NCBI GenBank assembly: GCA_004554705.1
Contig: SFKS01000027.1
Span: forward strand, 1-6,682
Direction: 5' to 3'
DNA: 6,682 bases
From: Clostridiales bacterium
Lineage (GTDB): Bacteria; Bacillota; Clostridia; TANB77; CAG-508
Numbering within the stretch: the stretch's first letter is position 1; each line of letters begins with the position of its first letter. The notes beneath the pieces were generated by a model. That model was not told the DNA's origin. It was given only the letters and a program-made list of their open reading frames with translations, and searched no databases. Both the position numbers and the translations under genes were made by a program. Positions 1-6,645 of this stretch are shown piece by piece.

Positions 1-40
1 TTATCAAGAGTAAATTACAAAAGAATCATTTAAATCAATA

Positions 41-74
41 CTTTCACTTTGAATACATGTATTTGAAGTGGAAG
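41..74. repeat. 34-bp imperfect palindrome near one end of the element
   Basis: A dyad centred between 57 and 58 has a perfect 12-bp core, AATACATGTATT (52-63). It is flanked by a two-base mismatch and then by matching arms CTTTCACTT (41-49) and AAGTGGAAG (66-74), which differ at one wobble position. It lies about 40 bases from the end distal to tnpA, in non-coding DNA. Its position and symmetry would suit a protein-binding or recombination accessory site. That role is inferred. It has no T-run and is not a typical terminator. Confidence 0.5.
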
Positions 75-98
75 GTACTTATTTCAAAAATAGTAAAA

Positions 99-138
99 CC
101 TGTATCTTAAATTACTTAATAGTAACATAAGATACAGG
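99..138. terminator. Bidirectional hairpin terminator after the methyltransferase gene
   Basis: CCTGTATCTTA (99-109) and TAAGATACAGG (128-138) form a perfect 11-bp stem with an 18-base loop. On the plus strand it is followed by a T-rich run (about 143-149). On the minus strand it is followed by GTTTTACTATTTTTG. It lies about 90 bases beyond the methyltransferase stop codon, so it most likely ends that minus-strand transcript. It could equally block plus-strand read-through leaving the element. Confidence 0.75.
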
Positions 139-228
139 CTGATTTTTTATTCATTGTTATTTATACTAAAGCACCCGATAGCTCTGAAAACAATCACAAA
201 TTCAACTTTTCAAAGCCACAGCTTTAAG

Positions 229-891
229 TTATTTTGTCCAGACAACCCCCATTGCCCAACCCATTTTATGGAATTGGCATCCAGGCAACAACTTTTCATA
301 TAAATCGTAATAATTTTGTTCAGATAGGTACTTATCTGAAGCTAAATGCTCAAGCCATGATTTAGATGTGTTGTGATTATAAATTCTAATCGCATTTTTT
401 ATTCCAAATTTGAAACAATGCGGTAAAAACTCTTGGATTGCCCCTAATTTATAAACATAGGTAGGCGGTGTCTCGACTTCAGATACATTATCAAGAATAA
501 CTATTCTTCCTTCCTCATTCAACAGTTCCTTCATTTGCTGTATTACGCTGGCTATATCATCCAAATGATGAAAGGTTGTTCGGCTTACAATAAAATCAAA
601 CTTCTCATTAAAATTAAGTTGTTCTGCATTCATATTCAGATAGACCGTATTTGTTAGTTGACGTTTAGATTTGGCAAGATCGAGCATTTGATTAGAAATA
701 TCAATCCCTACCACTTCATCATAATAACTTGCTAATTTCTCCACTAACAAACCCGAGCCACATCCGATATCTAATGCTCTGCCTTTCTTTGGAGACATAT
801 TAGACACAAAGAATGAATAATCATTCAAAAGCTCATTCACGAAATCGTAATCTTCTGCAACCTTATCAAACTGTGATTCTATTGTATTCAA
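229..891 (-). CDS. Class I SAM-dependent methyltransferase, substrate unknown
   Basis: This 220-residue protein is a small-molecule-type class I methyltransferase. It shows the SAM-binding glycine motif DIGCGSG (residues 41-47), the acidic ribose-binding end of strand two in VGID (61-64, D64), and the FDFIVSRTTFHHLDD segment (98-112) where strand four meets the active site. The N-terminal FDKVAEDYD resembles UbiE/Methyltransf_11-type enzymes. There is no signal peptide or membrane segment, so it is probably cytoplasmic. The start is TTG at 891-889: an in-frame stop (907-909) lies just upstream and no in-frame ATG or GTG comes before it. A G-rich SD-like run is at 896-902. A protein like this occurs at this place in Tn554, downstream of nothing else and divergent from erm(A). 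I do not know its substrate, and its motifs do not match those of rRNA adenine dimethylases. Confidence 0.85.
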   Translation of the reverse strand: MNTIESQFDKVAEDYDFVNELLNDYSFFVSNMSPKKGRALDIGCGSGLLVEKLASYYDEVVGIDISNQMLDLAKSKRQLTNTVYLNMNAEQLNFNEKFDFIVSRTTFHHLDDIASVIQQMKELLNEEGRIVILDNVSEVETPPTYVYKLGAIQEFLPHCFKFGIKNAIRIYNHNTSKSWLEHLASDKYLSEQNYYDLYEKLLPGCQFHKMGWAMGVVWTK

Positions 892-959
892 AAAGATCCC
901 CCATTCCTACTTTATCGACATTCTTTCATTACTTACCACTTTAGATGTTTTTTCGTTGG

Positions 960-990
960 GGATAAAACTTCCCTTTAGACAATTTTATCC
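960..990. other. Hairpin upstream of the methyltransferase gene
   Basis: GGATAAAA (960-967) and TTTTATCC (983-990) form a perfect 8-bp inverted repeat with a 15-base loop. It lies 70 to 100 bases upstream of the methyltransferase start, between the divergent methyltransferase and erm(A) transcripts. No T-run follows on either strand. It may be a structured 5' leader of the minus-strand transcript or a binding site. No function can be read from it. Confidence 0.4.
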
Positions 991-1019
991 AAAGACAATA
1001 CAACAGTGCAACTTTATTA

Positions 1020-1070
1020 AAGTCACTGTCCTTTATCGCAGCCTTTACTTTTTAGTAAAGACAGTGGCTT
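1020..1070. other. Long inverted repeat in the divergent intergenic region
   Basis: AAGTCACTGTC (1020-1030) pairs with GACAGTGGCTT (1060-1070) with one G-T wobble. The outer stem can continue as CTTTA (1031-1035) with TAAAG (1056-1060) past a bulged base. Alternatively CTTTACT (1043-1049) forms a tight 7-bp hairpin with AGTAAAG (1054-1060) over a TTTT loop. These two inner pairings exclude one another. The structure sits in the roughly 300-base gap between the methyltransferase start and the first erm(A) leader peptide. That gap otherwise holds only the hairpin at 960-990 and the erm(A) promoter. I see no coding potential here. Confidence 0.5.
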
Positions 1071-1080
1071 CTCTTATCAA
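1052..1080 (-). promoter_or_regulatory. Possible promoter for the methyltransferase gene
   Basis: On the minus strand TTGATA (1080-1075, five of six matches to the -35 consensus) is followed after 17 bases by TACTAA (1057-1052), a poor -10 match. It is the best-spaced candidate I found upstream of the TTG start. A perfect TTGACA lies further upstream (about 1121-1126) but has no -10 box at normal spacing. Confidence 0.25.
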
Positions 1081-1148
1081 GTTTCAAAACATATTATTTT
1101 GAAGAAAACGTCCATCTGAAGTGTCAAGTGCAAAATTACATATAAAGG

Positions 1149-1177
1149 TTTATTCTAAAATGAAAAGATGATACAAT
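1149..1177 (+). promoter_or_regulatory. Probable erm(A) promoter
   Basis: TACAAT (1172-1177) is a good -10 box, with TTTATT (1149-1154) 17 bases upstream as a weak -35. Transcription would start near 1184. The message would then begin just before the strong ribosome binding site TAAGGAGGT (1192-1200) of the first leader peptide. This fits the established design in which the whole leader is transcribed with erm(A). Confidence 0.55.
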
Positions 1178-1207
1178 CATATTCAGTTACATAAGGAGGT
1201 TTCAATT

Positions 1208-1255
1208 ATGTGCACCAGTATCGCAGTAGTAGAAATTACTTTATCTCATTCATAA
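1208..1255 (+). CDS. ermAL1: ErmA leader peptide 1 (15 aa)
   Basis: This encodes MCTSIAVVEITLSHS, the known first leader peptide of Tn554 erm(A). TAAGGAGGT (1192-1200) gives it a near-perfect ribosome binding site seven bases before the ATG. In the established mechanism a ribosome carrying a macrolide stalls within the IAVVE stretch, and this changes RNA folding downstream. The end of this reading frame, TTTATCTC (1240-1247), is the exact complement of GAGATAAA (1272-1279). The latter overlaps the ribosome binding site of the second leader, so stalling here could release the second leader. The peptide sequence looks unaltered, so drug sensing at this first step should be preserved. Confidence 0.93.
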   Translation: MCTSIAVVEITLSHS

Positions 1256-1406
1256 TGAAAAAAATGGAAAGGAGATAAAAGTATGGGTACTTTTTCTATA
1301 TTTGTTATTAATAAAGTTCGTTATCAACCAAATCAAAATTAATTGGTTATAATGAACGCTTAATGTCAGTTCATTATAACCAGTAAGGAGAAGATTATAA
1401 TTAACC
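1240..1406 (+). promoter_or_regulatory. erm(A) translational attenuator with altered last arm
   Basis: The leader RNA has a chain of mutually complementary segments. TTTATCTC (1240-1247) pairs with GAGATAAA (1272-1279). GTTCGTTATCAACCAA (1316-1331) pairs with 1343-1357 with one bulge and one wobble. 1344-1357 also pairs perfectly over 14 bp with 1369-1382. The last of these normally pairs with a third copy of GGTTATAATGAAC spanning the erm(A) start, holding the ribosome binding site TAAGGAG (1384-1390) in its loop. Here that third copy (1393-1405) reads GATTATAATTAAC. It has two differences from the copy at 1345-1357, giving C-A (1380/1394) and C-U (1372/1402) mismatches. The closed form should be weaker than in the standard allele, favouring an open ribosome binding site. 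This is inferred from pairing only. Confidence 0.82.
1283..1342 (+). CDS. ermAL2: ErmA leader peptide 2 (19 aa)
   Basis: This encodes MGTFSIFVINKVRYQPNQN, the known second leader peptide of erm(A). Its ribosome binding site is AAAGGAG (1268-1274), nine bases before ATG. The IFVI stretch matches the kind of macrolide-dependent stall sequence seen in ErmC-type leaders. The distal half of the frame (1316-1331) is complementary to 1343-1357. A ribosome paused at IFVI would cover or free that segment and so shift pairing towards 1344-1357 with 1369-1382, exposing the erm(A) ribosome binding site. The frame is intact, with TAA at 1340-1342. Confidence 0.92.
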   Translation: MGTFSIFVINKVRYQPNQN

Positions 1407-2131
1407 AGAAAAACCCTAAAGACACGCAAAATTTTATTACTTCTAAAAAGCATGTAAAAGAAATATTGAATCACACGAATATCAGTAAACAAGACAACGT
1501 AATAGAAATCGGATCAGGAAAAGGACATTTTACCAAAGAGCTAGTCAAAATGAGTCGATCAGTTACTGCTATAGAAATTGATGGAGGCTTATGTCAAGTG
1601 ACTAAAGAAGCGGTAAACCCCTCTGAGAATATAAAAGTGATTCAAACGGATATTCTAAAATTTTCCTTCCCAAAACATATAAACTATAAGATATTTGGTA
1701 ATATTCCTTATAACATCAGTACGGATATTGTCAAAAGAATTACCTTTGAAAGTCAGGCTAAATATAGCTATCTTATCGTTGAGAAGGGATTTGCGAAAAG
1801 ATTGCAAAATCTGCAACGAGCTTTGGGTTTACTATTAATGGTGGAGATGGATATAAAAATGCTCAAAAAAGTACCACCACTATATTTTCATCCTAAGCCA
1901 AGTGTAGACTCTGTATTGATTGTTCTTGAACGACATCAACCATTGATTTCAAAGAAGGACTACAAAAAGTATCGATCTTTTGTTTATAAGTGGGTAAACC
2001 GTGAATATCGTGTTCTTTTCACTAAAAACCAATTCCGACAGGCTTTGAAGCATGCAAATGTCACTAATATTAATAAACTATCGAAGGAACAATTTCTTTC
2101 TATTTTCAATAGTTACAAATTGTTTCACTAA
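1400..2131 (+). CDS. erm(A): 23S rRNA adenine N6-dimethyltransferase ErmA, start codon ATT instead of ATG
   Basis: ErmA dimethylates A2058 of 23S rRNA and gives macrolide-lincosamide-streptogramin B resistance. From the normal start position the frame encodes 243 residues, the standard length. It has EIGSGKG (36-42) for SAM binding, acidic E59, D84, and the catalytic N101-I-P-Y104. The N-terminal QNF (10-12) is also present. Codon 1 is ATT (1400-1402) where the family protein begins with Met (MNQKNPKD). The ribosome binding site TAAGGAG (1384-1390) is nine bases upstream, as expected. No in-frame ATG, GTG or TTG lies between the upstream stop (1361-1363) and TTG at 1466. Starting there would remove 22 residues, including the QNF segment, and would lack a clear ribosome binding site. 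Initiation from ATT is possible but usually weak, so expression may be low or absent. The rest of the frame is intact. Confidence 0.92.
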   Translation: MNQKNPKDTQNFITSKKHVKEILNHTNISKQDNVIEIGSGKGHFTKELVKMSRSVTAIEIDGGLCQVTKEAVNPSENIKVIQTDILKFSFPKHINYKIFGNIPYNISTDIVKRITFESQAKYSYLIVEKGFAKRLQNLQRALGLLLMVEMDIKMLKKVPPLYFHPKPSVDSVLIVLERHQPLISKKDYKKYRSFVYKWVNREYRVLFTKNQFRQALKHANVTNINKLSKEQFLSIFNSYKLFH

Positions 2132-2139
2132 ATTAAAGT

Positions 2140-2178
2140 AATAAAGCGTTCTCTAATTTCACAAGAGGACGCTTTATT
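2140..2178. terminator. Shared terminator between erm(A) and spc
   Basis: Bases 2140-2154 and 2164-2178 form a 15-bp stem with one G-T wobble and a 9-base loop. The lower ten pairs (AATAAAGCGT with ACGCTTTATT) are perfect. The stem starts eight bases after the erm(A) stop and lies about 80 bases beyond the spc stop. T-rich sequence ends or follows it on both strands (TTTATTCTT on plus, TTTATTACTTTAATTT on minus). It most likely terminates both converging transcripts. Confidence 0.82.
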
Positions 2179-2256
2179 CTTCCCAAAAATTGTTCAATAT
2201 TTATCAATAAATCAGTAGTTTTAAAAGTAAGCACCTGTTATTGCAATAAAATTAGC

Positions 2257-3039
2257 CTAATTGAGAGAAGTTTCTATAGAATTTTTCATATACTTAACGA
2301 GTGCTTTCACCTTTGAATATAGTCCTTCCCACTTATCATCACACTCTCCCCGATAGCCTTTTCTAGCTATATCCAGTAAAGTTACATGCTCTTTAGGTAA
2401 AAGAGGTATAGCCCATTCTGCAGCGACATCTTTCGAGGTAATTTCACCAGTAGTCACTGTTTGCCACATTCGAGCTAGGGTTAAAATTACATTACGCTCA
2501 TCACCTTTTATCCCCTCAATTAGTTCTGGCAAAGAATCCTTAATTGCTCTTCGAATATCTGTCAAAGGTACGGAGACAAGTATACTTGAAGAATCAGGAC
2601 CAAATAGAGAAATACTATTCTTTCTTGCTTGTGCTAAAACAATAGCCAAATCAGGATCATAGCTTGGTTCCTGAATTTGTCCATTCTCAAATTCACCCCT
2701 GAGCCACTCACCGTATATAAATTCTCTTTTTGGAGGATATTGCCAAGGGACAACTTCACTCCTATTTATAACCGTAACTTCAAGTGGTCTAACAGAATCC
2801 GTATTTCCAATCTTTCCTGATATAGTCATTAGTCTTTCTGTTAGTTTTTTTCGAGTTAATTGAGGTAAACTATGATTCACGACGACTAGAACATCTACAT
2901 CGCTGTTAATGCGTAAACCACCATTTACTGCTGAACCAAATAGATATACTCCAACTATTGAACTTCCAAATAAATCTTTTACGATTTTTAATGTTTGAAT
3001 CGCTTGATTTGGTATTTTTCCGTTAATCAAATTGCTCAT
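2257..3039 (-). CDS. spc: Spectinomycin 9-adenylyltransferase ANT(9)-Ia
   Basis: This 260-residue enzyme transfers AMP from ATP to the 9-hydroxyl of spectinomycin and inactivates it. It has the nucleotidyltransferase signature GSAVNGGLRINSDVDVLVV, with G35-S36 and the metal-binding D47 and D49. E87 in RPLEVTV is the likely third catalytic acid. A helical C-terminal domain follows, typical of the ANT(9)/AadA group. The sequence matches the Tn554 spectinomycin gene, also named ant(9)-Ia, as I remember it. The start is ATG at 3039, with the ribosome binding site AGGTGA about seven bases upstream. It follows tnpC on the same strand after a 150-base gap and converges on erm(A). No leader peptide or attenuator is apparent, so expression is probably constitutive. 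Confidence 0.96.
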   Translation of the reverse strand: MSNLINGKIPNQAIQTLKIVKDLFGSSIVGVYLFGSAVNGGLRINSDVDVLVVVNHSLPQLTRKKLTERLMTISGKIGNTDSVRPLEVTVINRSEVVPWQYPPKREFIYGEWLRGEFENGQIQEPSYDPDLAIVLAQARKNSISLFGPDSSSILVSVPLTDIRRAIKDSLPELIEGIKGDERNVILTLARMWQTVTTGEITSKDVAAEWAIPLLPKEHVTLLDIARKGYRGECDDKWEGLYSKVKALVKYMKNSIETSLN

Positions 3040-3060
3040 GATTTCACCTCGTTGATTATG

Positions 3061-3088
3061 TTCATATAAAGTTTATATTGATACTCAA
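3061..3088 (-). promoter_or_regulatory. Possible spc promoter
   Basis: On the minus strand TTGAGT (3088-3083) and TATGAA (3066-3061) are separated by 16 bases, about 20 bases before the spc start. Each box matches the consensus at only four of six positions. If it is not used, spc would depend on read-through from the transposition operon. Confidence 0.3.
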
Positions 3089-3112
3089 TTTACTTACCCT
3101 AGATTGGACATA

Positions 3113-3157
3113 TACTTAAATTACTGTTCAATAAAGCTGACCGTTAGCGTTTAAGTA
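3113..3157. other. Inverted repeat between tnpC and spc
   Basis: TACTTAAA (3113-3120) and TTTAAGTA (3150-3157) are perfect complements separated by 29 bases. Inside the loop, GCTGACCGTTAGC (3136-3148) is itself nearly palindromic. It lies 33 bases past the tnpC stop. It may slow transcription leaving the transposition operon, but it has no strong GC stem or T-run, so I do not call it a terminator. Confidence 0.35.
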
Positions 3158-3189
3158 CATCCTTTCACAATTTGTCTACAGATTAATAA

Positions 3190-3567
3190 TTATTCTTTAT
3201 TATACAGATCTCCATATAATTTTTGAATTTGGTTCTGTAATTTTTTATTTTCTTTTTCTAATTCCATTACTCTTCTTTTTAAGGTTTTAATAAGGATTTC
3301 CTCCGAACGAGAACTTTTCTTGGGTTTTGAGACTACATTTGCTGTTATTTGACGCTCACGAAGGGATTCGATTCTTTGCCTAATATCGTGTTCCTTATAA
3401 AGCCATGATTTAGAAACATTAGCTTCCTTTGCTATTGAATTAAAATTAATAACTTTACCTTCAATCGAAAATTTAGAAATCGCTTTGTCTACTTTTTCCC
3501 TTGTCTTTTTTGATTTCTGCTTCGCCAAACGTACAATTTCTGTTGTATTTCTAACTTGTTTATCCAT
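3190..3567 (-). CDS. tnpC: Transposition accessory protein TnpC
   Basis: This 125-residue basic protein is the third transposition protein of Tn554. It is known to affect transposition efficiency and orientation specificity without being a recombinase. A helix-turn-helix-like stretch, [18 protein letters not shown], lies at about 42-59. A heptad-rich segment (about 88-118, with [16 protein letters not shown]) is a probable coiled coil. Together they suggest a dimeric DNA-binding helper. It starts six bases after the tnpB stop, with a GGGG-containing ribosome binding site inside the end of tnpB, so it should be translated from the tnpA-tnpB message. The length is that of the Tn554 protein. The HTH and coiled-coil assignments come from reading the sequence by eye. 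Confidence 0.93.
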
Positions 3568-3573
3568 TGATAA

Positions 3574-5466
3574 TTACCCCGTCAAACTTCCAATGATTTG
3601 TTCTAAACGCTCTTTAACACGGCTATTAGTCTCTACTTGTCTTTGCCATTGTTTATCCTTAGCTATGGCTAATAACTCTTCTGTACGCTCTAACTGTTCT
3701 TCGTGCTGTGGTAAGAATTGCTTACTGGTACAGAAGTGAGTGCAATCTAAGCATGCATTCGCATGTGGACAACCACCTGCTACTACTGGCAATCTACAAT
3801 AACCATTTGGAAGCACTTGTGCATTTATATTTTTCTTGAACCATTGAAGCTCTACATCATCGACTTCATTATCTTCATCTAGATCAAGCACATCTCCATT
3901 ATTGGTAACCAGTTTTTCCTGAAATTTAGTAAATTCATTTTTTAGAGTTTCATCAAAGATATGAGCGTATCTGCTTGTCATTTCTGGGCTTTCATGCCCC
4001 AAAAATTTCTGCACAATATGCTGGGGCATCCCGTTGTTAATCATTCTTGTTCCTACTGTATGGCGAAAGGCATGGGCATGGAATCTATAAATCTCACCTG
4101 ATTTATCCACTATATTTTGCTCATAAGCTAATTTATTTAACTCACCTCTAAATGTTTCTTGTTTTAATGGCGATCCATCTTTTCTTGGAAAGAGGTATTC
4201 ACTATCTGGAAATTCCTCTGAAACTTTATCTTCCCGAACTTTAATAAGTAAAGCTACCTCTTTAGATATTGGAACTATATGCTCCTTTTTCATTTTCCAT
4301 TGATAATACTTTAAAAAGAAATCTCCATCTTTGTCCTCTAATAGACAGCCTTTTTTCAAGGTGCACAATTCACTTATCCTCATTCCACATTCTTGAACAA
4401 TCATAGTCATCGTAGCTATATATTCGGGTAATTTATCAAGATGACTGTTCAATTGCTCTAGGACGAATTCATCTATAAAGCGTGGTTTTGCTCTTGGTAT
4501 TTTCGGATAGTCCTCAGAATAAATTAATATTTTGGAAGGAACATCATCCCATTCTAGCCTAAGAAGGGTACTAAATAGTCCTTCCAATATAGAGATCCTC
4601 CCAGTTATTGTACTAGGTTTTATTCCCATCATGTTTAGTTCACTTAAATATGCTTCAATTTCCACTCTCGTTAATTGGTGTACTCTCTGAACTTGTTTAA
4701 ATTTCATGTCCAGAAAATTAAAGAACTCTTTAAGTCTTTGGGCAATATCACTTACATAGGAAAAGCTATCCACGTTCAATCTCAACTTACAATATCTTTT
4801 TACAAGTTGTTTAAAATATGTATTCCGAAACCCTTTAAAGTTAATTGTATATTCATATTGTGTTGGGTTAACCTTATCATCTGGCAAAGGTAAGTTACGT
4901 CTATCCCAAACGTCTTTATCCCACTCCTCTCCATCAAAATAAAAGTTCTCATAAAACTCCATAAATTGTTTTAGATTAGTAACATAGTAGGAATTAGCTT
5001 TTACAGGTGTTTTTTCTTGATTAGCAGTAATCTTATAATTAGTAGTGGTAATTCTAACACCCCGTTTTGTCAAATAAGTTCTATACTCCGTCATTGCTTT
5101 TTCAATAGGAACTTCAGTAATTGAAGTAATGCTAGGATACTTTAAATCTAAGAAATCTAACATTTTATTAATTACTGTTCCTTTTCTAATCCAGACAGTT
5201 TTTGCATTCCATATTCCATTGTTTAAATGGTAAAAATAAAAATATTTCAATTCTGTTCTTAACCACAGATTTTTAACACGTTCAAAACGAACCCAACGAT
5301 TCCTTAAAGCAGGATTCTTACTTAATTCTATGGCAGAAGGATGTGGACATTTTCTTATATCCCAACTATTATTAGCCCAAAACCCCTGCATTTCTTCATT
5401 CATTACAGCTATTTTTTTGCTAATCTCACTCTGACTAATAATTTTCCTTTTACTAGAAGCATTCAT
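3574..5466 (-). CDS. tnpB: Transposase B, tyrosine recombinase
   Basis: This 630-residue protein is the second site-specific recombinase of Tn554 and is required together with TnpA for insertion at att554. The catalytic set is complete: R363 (GMRISEL), a hairpin lysine at 393 or 394, H465 and R468 (HAFRH), H491 (LGHE) and nucleophile Y500 (SRYAH). An N-terminal SAM-like core-binding domain occupies about 205-310. The extra first 200 residues are specific to this longer family. After the catalytic domain come an acidic linker (about 524-540) and a cysteine cluster (C557, C566, C572, C575, C579, with H568 nearby) that may bind zinc. A basic, glutamine-rich helical tail ends the protein. The ATG overlaps the tnpA stop as ATGA, with AAAGGAG eight bases upstream, so translation is probably coupled. 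Confidence 0.96.
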
Positions 5467-6548
5467 TTCTTATGCTCCTTTCTCTCGAGGTATTTATTAA
5501 ACTCATTTTTCATATCCTGATCTGAAAGATGAACATAGGTATTTAACGTTGTCTGAACATGTGCGTGACCTAATCTCTTTTGAACGAACGCAACATCCCA
5601 TCCTTCCCTAATTAGCTGCGTTGCGTGAGTGTGGCGAAGCATATGTGATGTAAATTCTATTCCAGTCCTTTTAACTATTCTTCTAACTAGATCAAGAACA
5701 CTTTGGTACTTTAGTGGTTTCCCAAAATAGCCTTCTTTTAAGGAAATAAAAACATAATCATGCTCCAATTCCTCACTATACTCATATATCAAGTAATCTG
5801 TATAAAGTGACATAAGTTCTTTACTCACATGTATTGTTCTTTCCTTCCTTAATTTAATATAAGCTTCATTAACATTAACATCTCTAGGTGTTAAATGGAT
5901 TTGATTGTCCCAAGTGACAATATCTTCAAGCCTAAGCGATAACACTTCACCGATTCTTAAACCACCCTCATACATAAGCATTAAAATTAATTTATCTCTT
6001 TTCGTATGACAAGCATCAATAATTTGCTTAACTTCCTTTGATCTCAATGTTCTTATCTGTTTCTTTTTAACCCTTAACTTTAAGACATTCTTTTGGTATC
6101 TACCCTTATTAACATGATGTAAAAATCCTTTGAAATTTCTTCCCTTTGCTTGTTTAAATACATCAATTGATTTAAATTCTCCTAATCTACTTAAATAATC
6201 AAGAAAACTCATAACTACATTTAAAATTGTATTCACTGTCGTTTCTTCTCTTATGGCTTTTTTTGACTGAAGATCAATTACATTTGATGCTGAAGGATAT
6301 CTCAACCAACCTACGAAGTCTGCTAACAACTCAAAGTTAATATCATTAAGAATAACACCTCTCTGTTCCATGAACTCGTACAGCAACTTTAAATGATAGC
6401 AGTATGCCTTAATGGTATTAGGAGACTTACCAGTATTATCTAAGTATTTAATAAATTTCATTACTGGTTCTATTAGCTGGTATTCTTTATCTAGTAATAA
6501 ATACAATGGATACGGCTTATTCTCCACTTCTATCCTTTGAACCTTCAC
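5463..6548 (-). CDS. tnpA: Transposase A, tyrosine recombinase
   Basis: This 361-residue tyrosine recombinase cuts and rejoins DNA at the transposon ends and target. The N-terminal core-binding domain (about 22-125) contains [15 protein letters not shown], typical of phage-integrase SAM-like domains. The catalytic residues are R198 (GGLRIGE), probable K235 in the hairpin, H302 and R305 (HMLRH), H328 (LGHA) and nucleophile Y338 (NTYVH). The start is GTG at 6548-6546 with an AGGTGG ribosome binding site just upstream. The nearby ATG overlapping it is in another frame and stops at once. It is the first gene of the tnpABC operon and overlaps tnpB by four bases. Its length is that of Tn554 TnpA, with no sign of damage. 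Confidence 0.96.
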
Positions 6549-6567
6549 ATGTTCCCACCTCTTTAAA

Positions 6568-6581
6568 TACTTTAACTACTA
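6568..6581. repeat. 14-bp direct repeat, copy 1, at the tnpA transcription start
   Basis: TACTTTAACTACTA occurs here and, identically, at 6646-6659, 78 bases apart. This copy lies between the tnpA -10 box and its ribosome binding site, over the predicted transcription start. The spacing around the promoter and the closeness to the element end suggest binding sites for TnpA or another transposition protein. That role is inferred. Confidence 0.6.
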
Positions 6582-6584
6582 CAA

Positions 6585-6613
6585 ATTATAAACCTTGTTA
6601 ATTTTTATTTAAA
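6585..6613 (-). promoter_or_regulatory. tnpABC promoter
   Basis: On the minus strand TTTAAA (6613-6608, four of six) and TATAAT (6590-6585, perfect) are separated by 17 bases. Transcription would start near 6578, giving a short leader of about 30 bases before the tnpA GTG. It is the only well-formed promoter upstream of the operon within the window. A second TATAAT (6671-6666) lies too near the edge to judge its -35. Confidence 0.7.
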
Positions 6614-6645
6614 GTAAAATATCCCTTTAATATCTCCTCTTAAAC

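Noticed and set aside
212..225. AAAGC-CACA-GCTTT hairpin just after the methyltransferase stop
   Set aside because: The stem is only five pairs with no T-run. The 11-bp hairpin at 99-138 is a much better terminator.
1121..1126. Perfect TTGACA -35 box on the minus strand
   Set aside because: The only good -10 candidate downstream (TAATAT) is 25 bases away, too far for a normal promoter.
1250..1492. 80-residue open frame on the minus strand
   Set aside because: It lies antisense to the erm(A) leader and start, has no family motif, and the plus-strand leader peptides and gene explain the region.
1466..2131. erm(A) starting at TTG 1466 (221 residues)
   Set aside because: Family length and similarity extend 22 residues upstream to 1400. 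TTG at 1466 encodes an internal leucine, with no ribosome binding site before it, and the truncation would drop the conserved QNF segment.
3485..3739. 84-residue open frame on the plus strand
   Set aside because: It is antisense to the end of tnpB and start of tnpC. Its cysteine-rich composition is an effect of the opposite strand.
4675..4893. 72-residue open frame on the plus strand
   Set aside because: It is wholly antisense to the middle of tnpB, with no ribosome binding site or recognisable domain.
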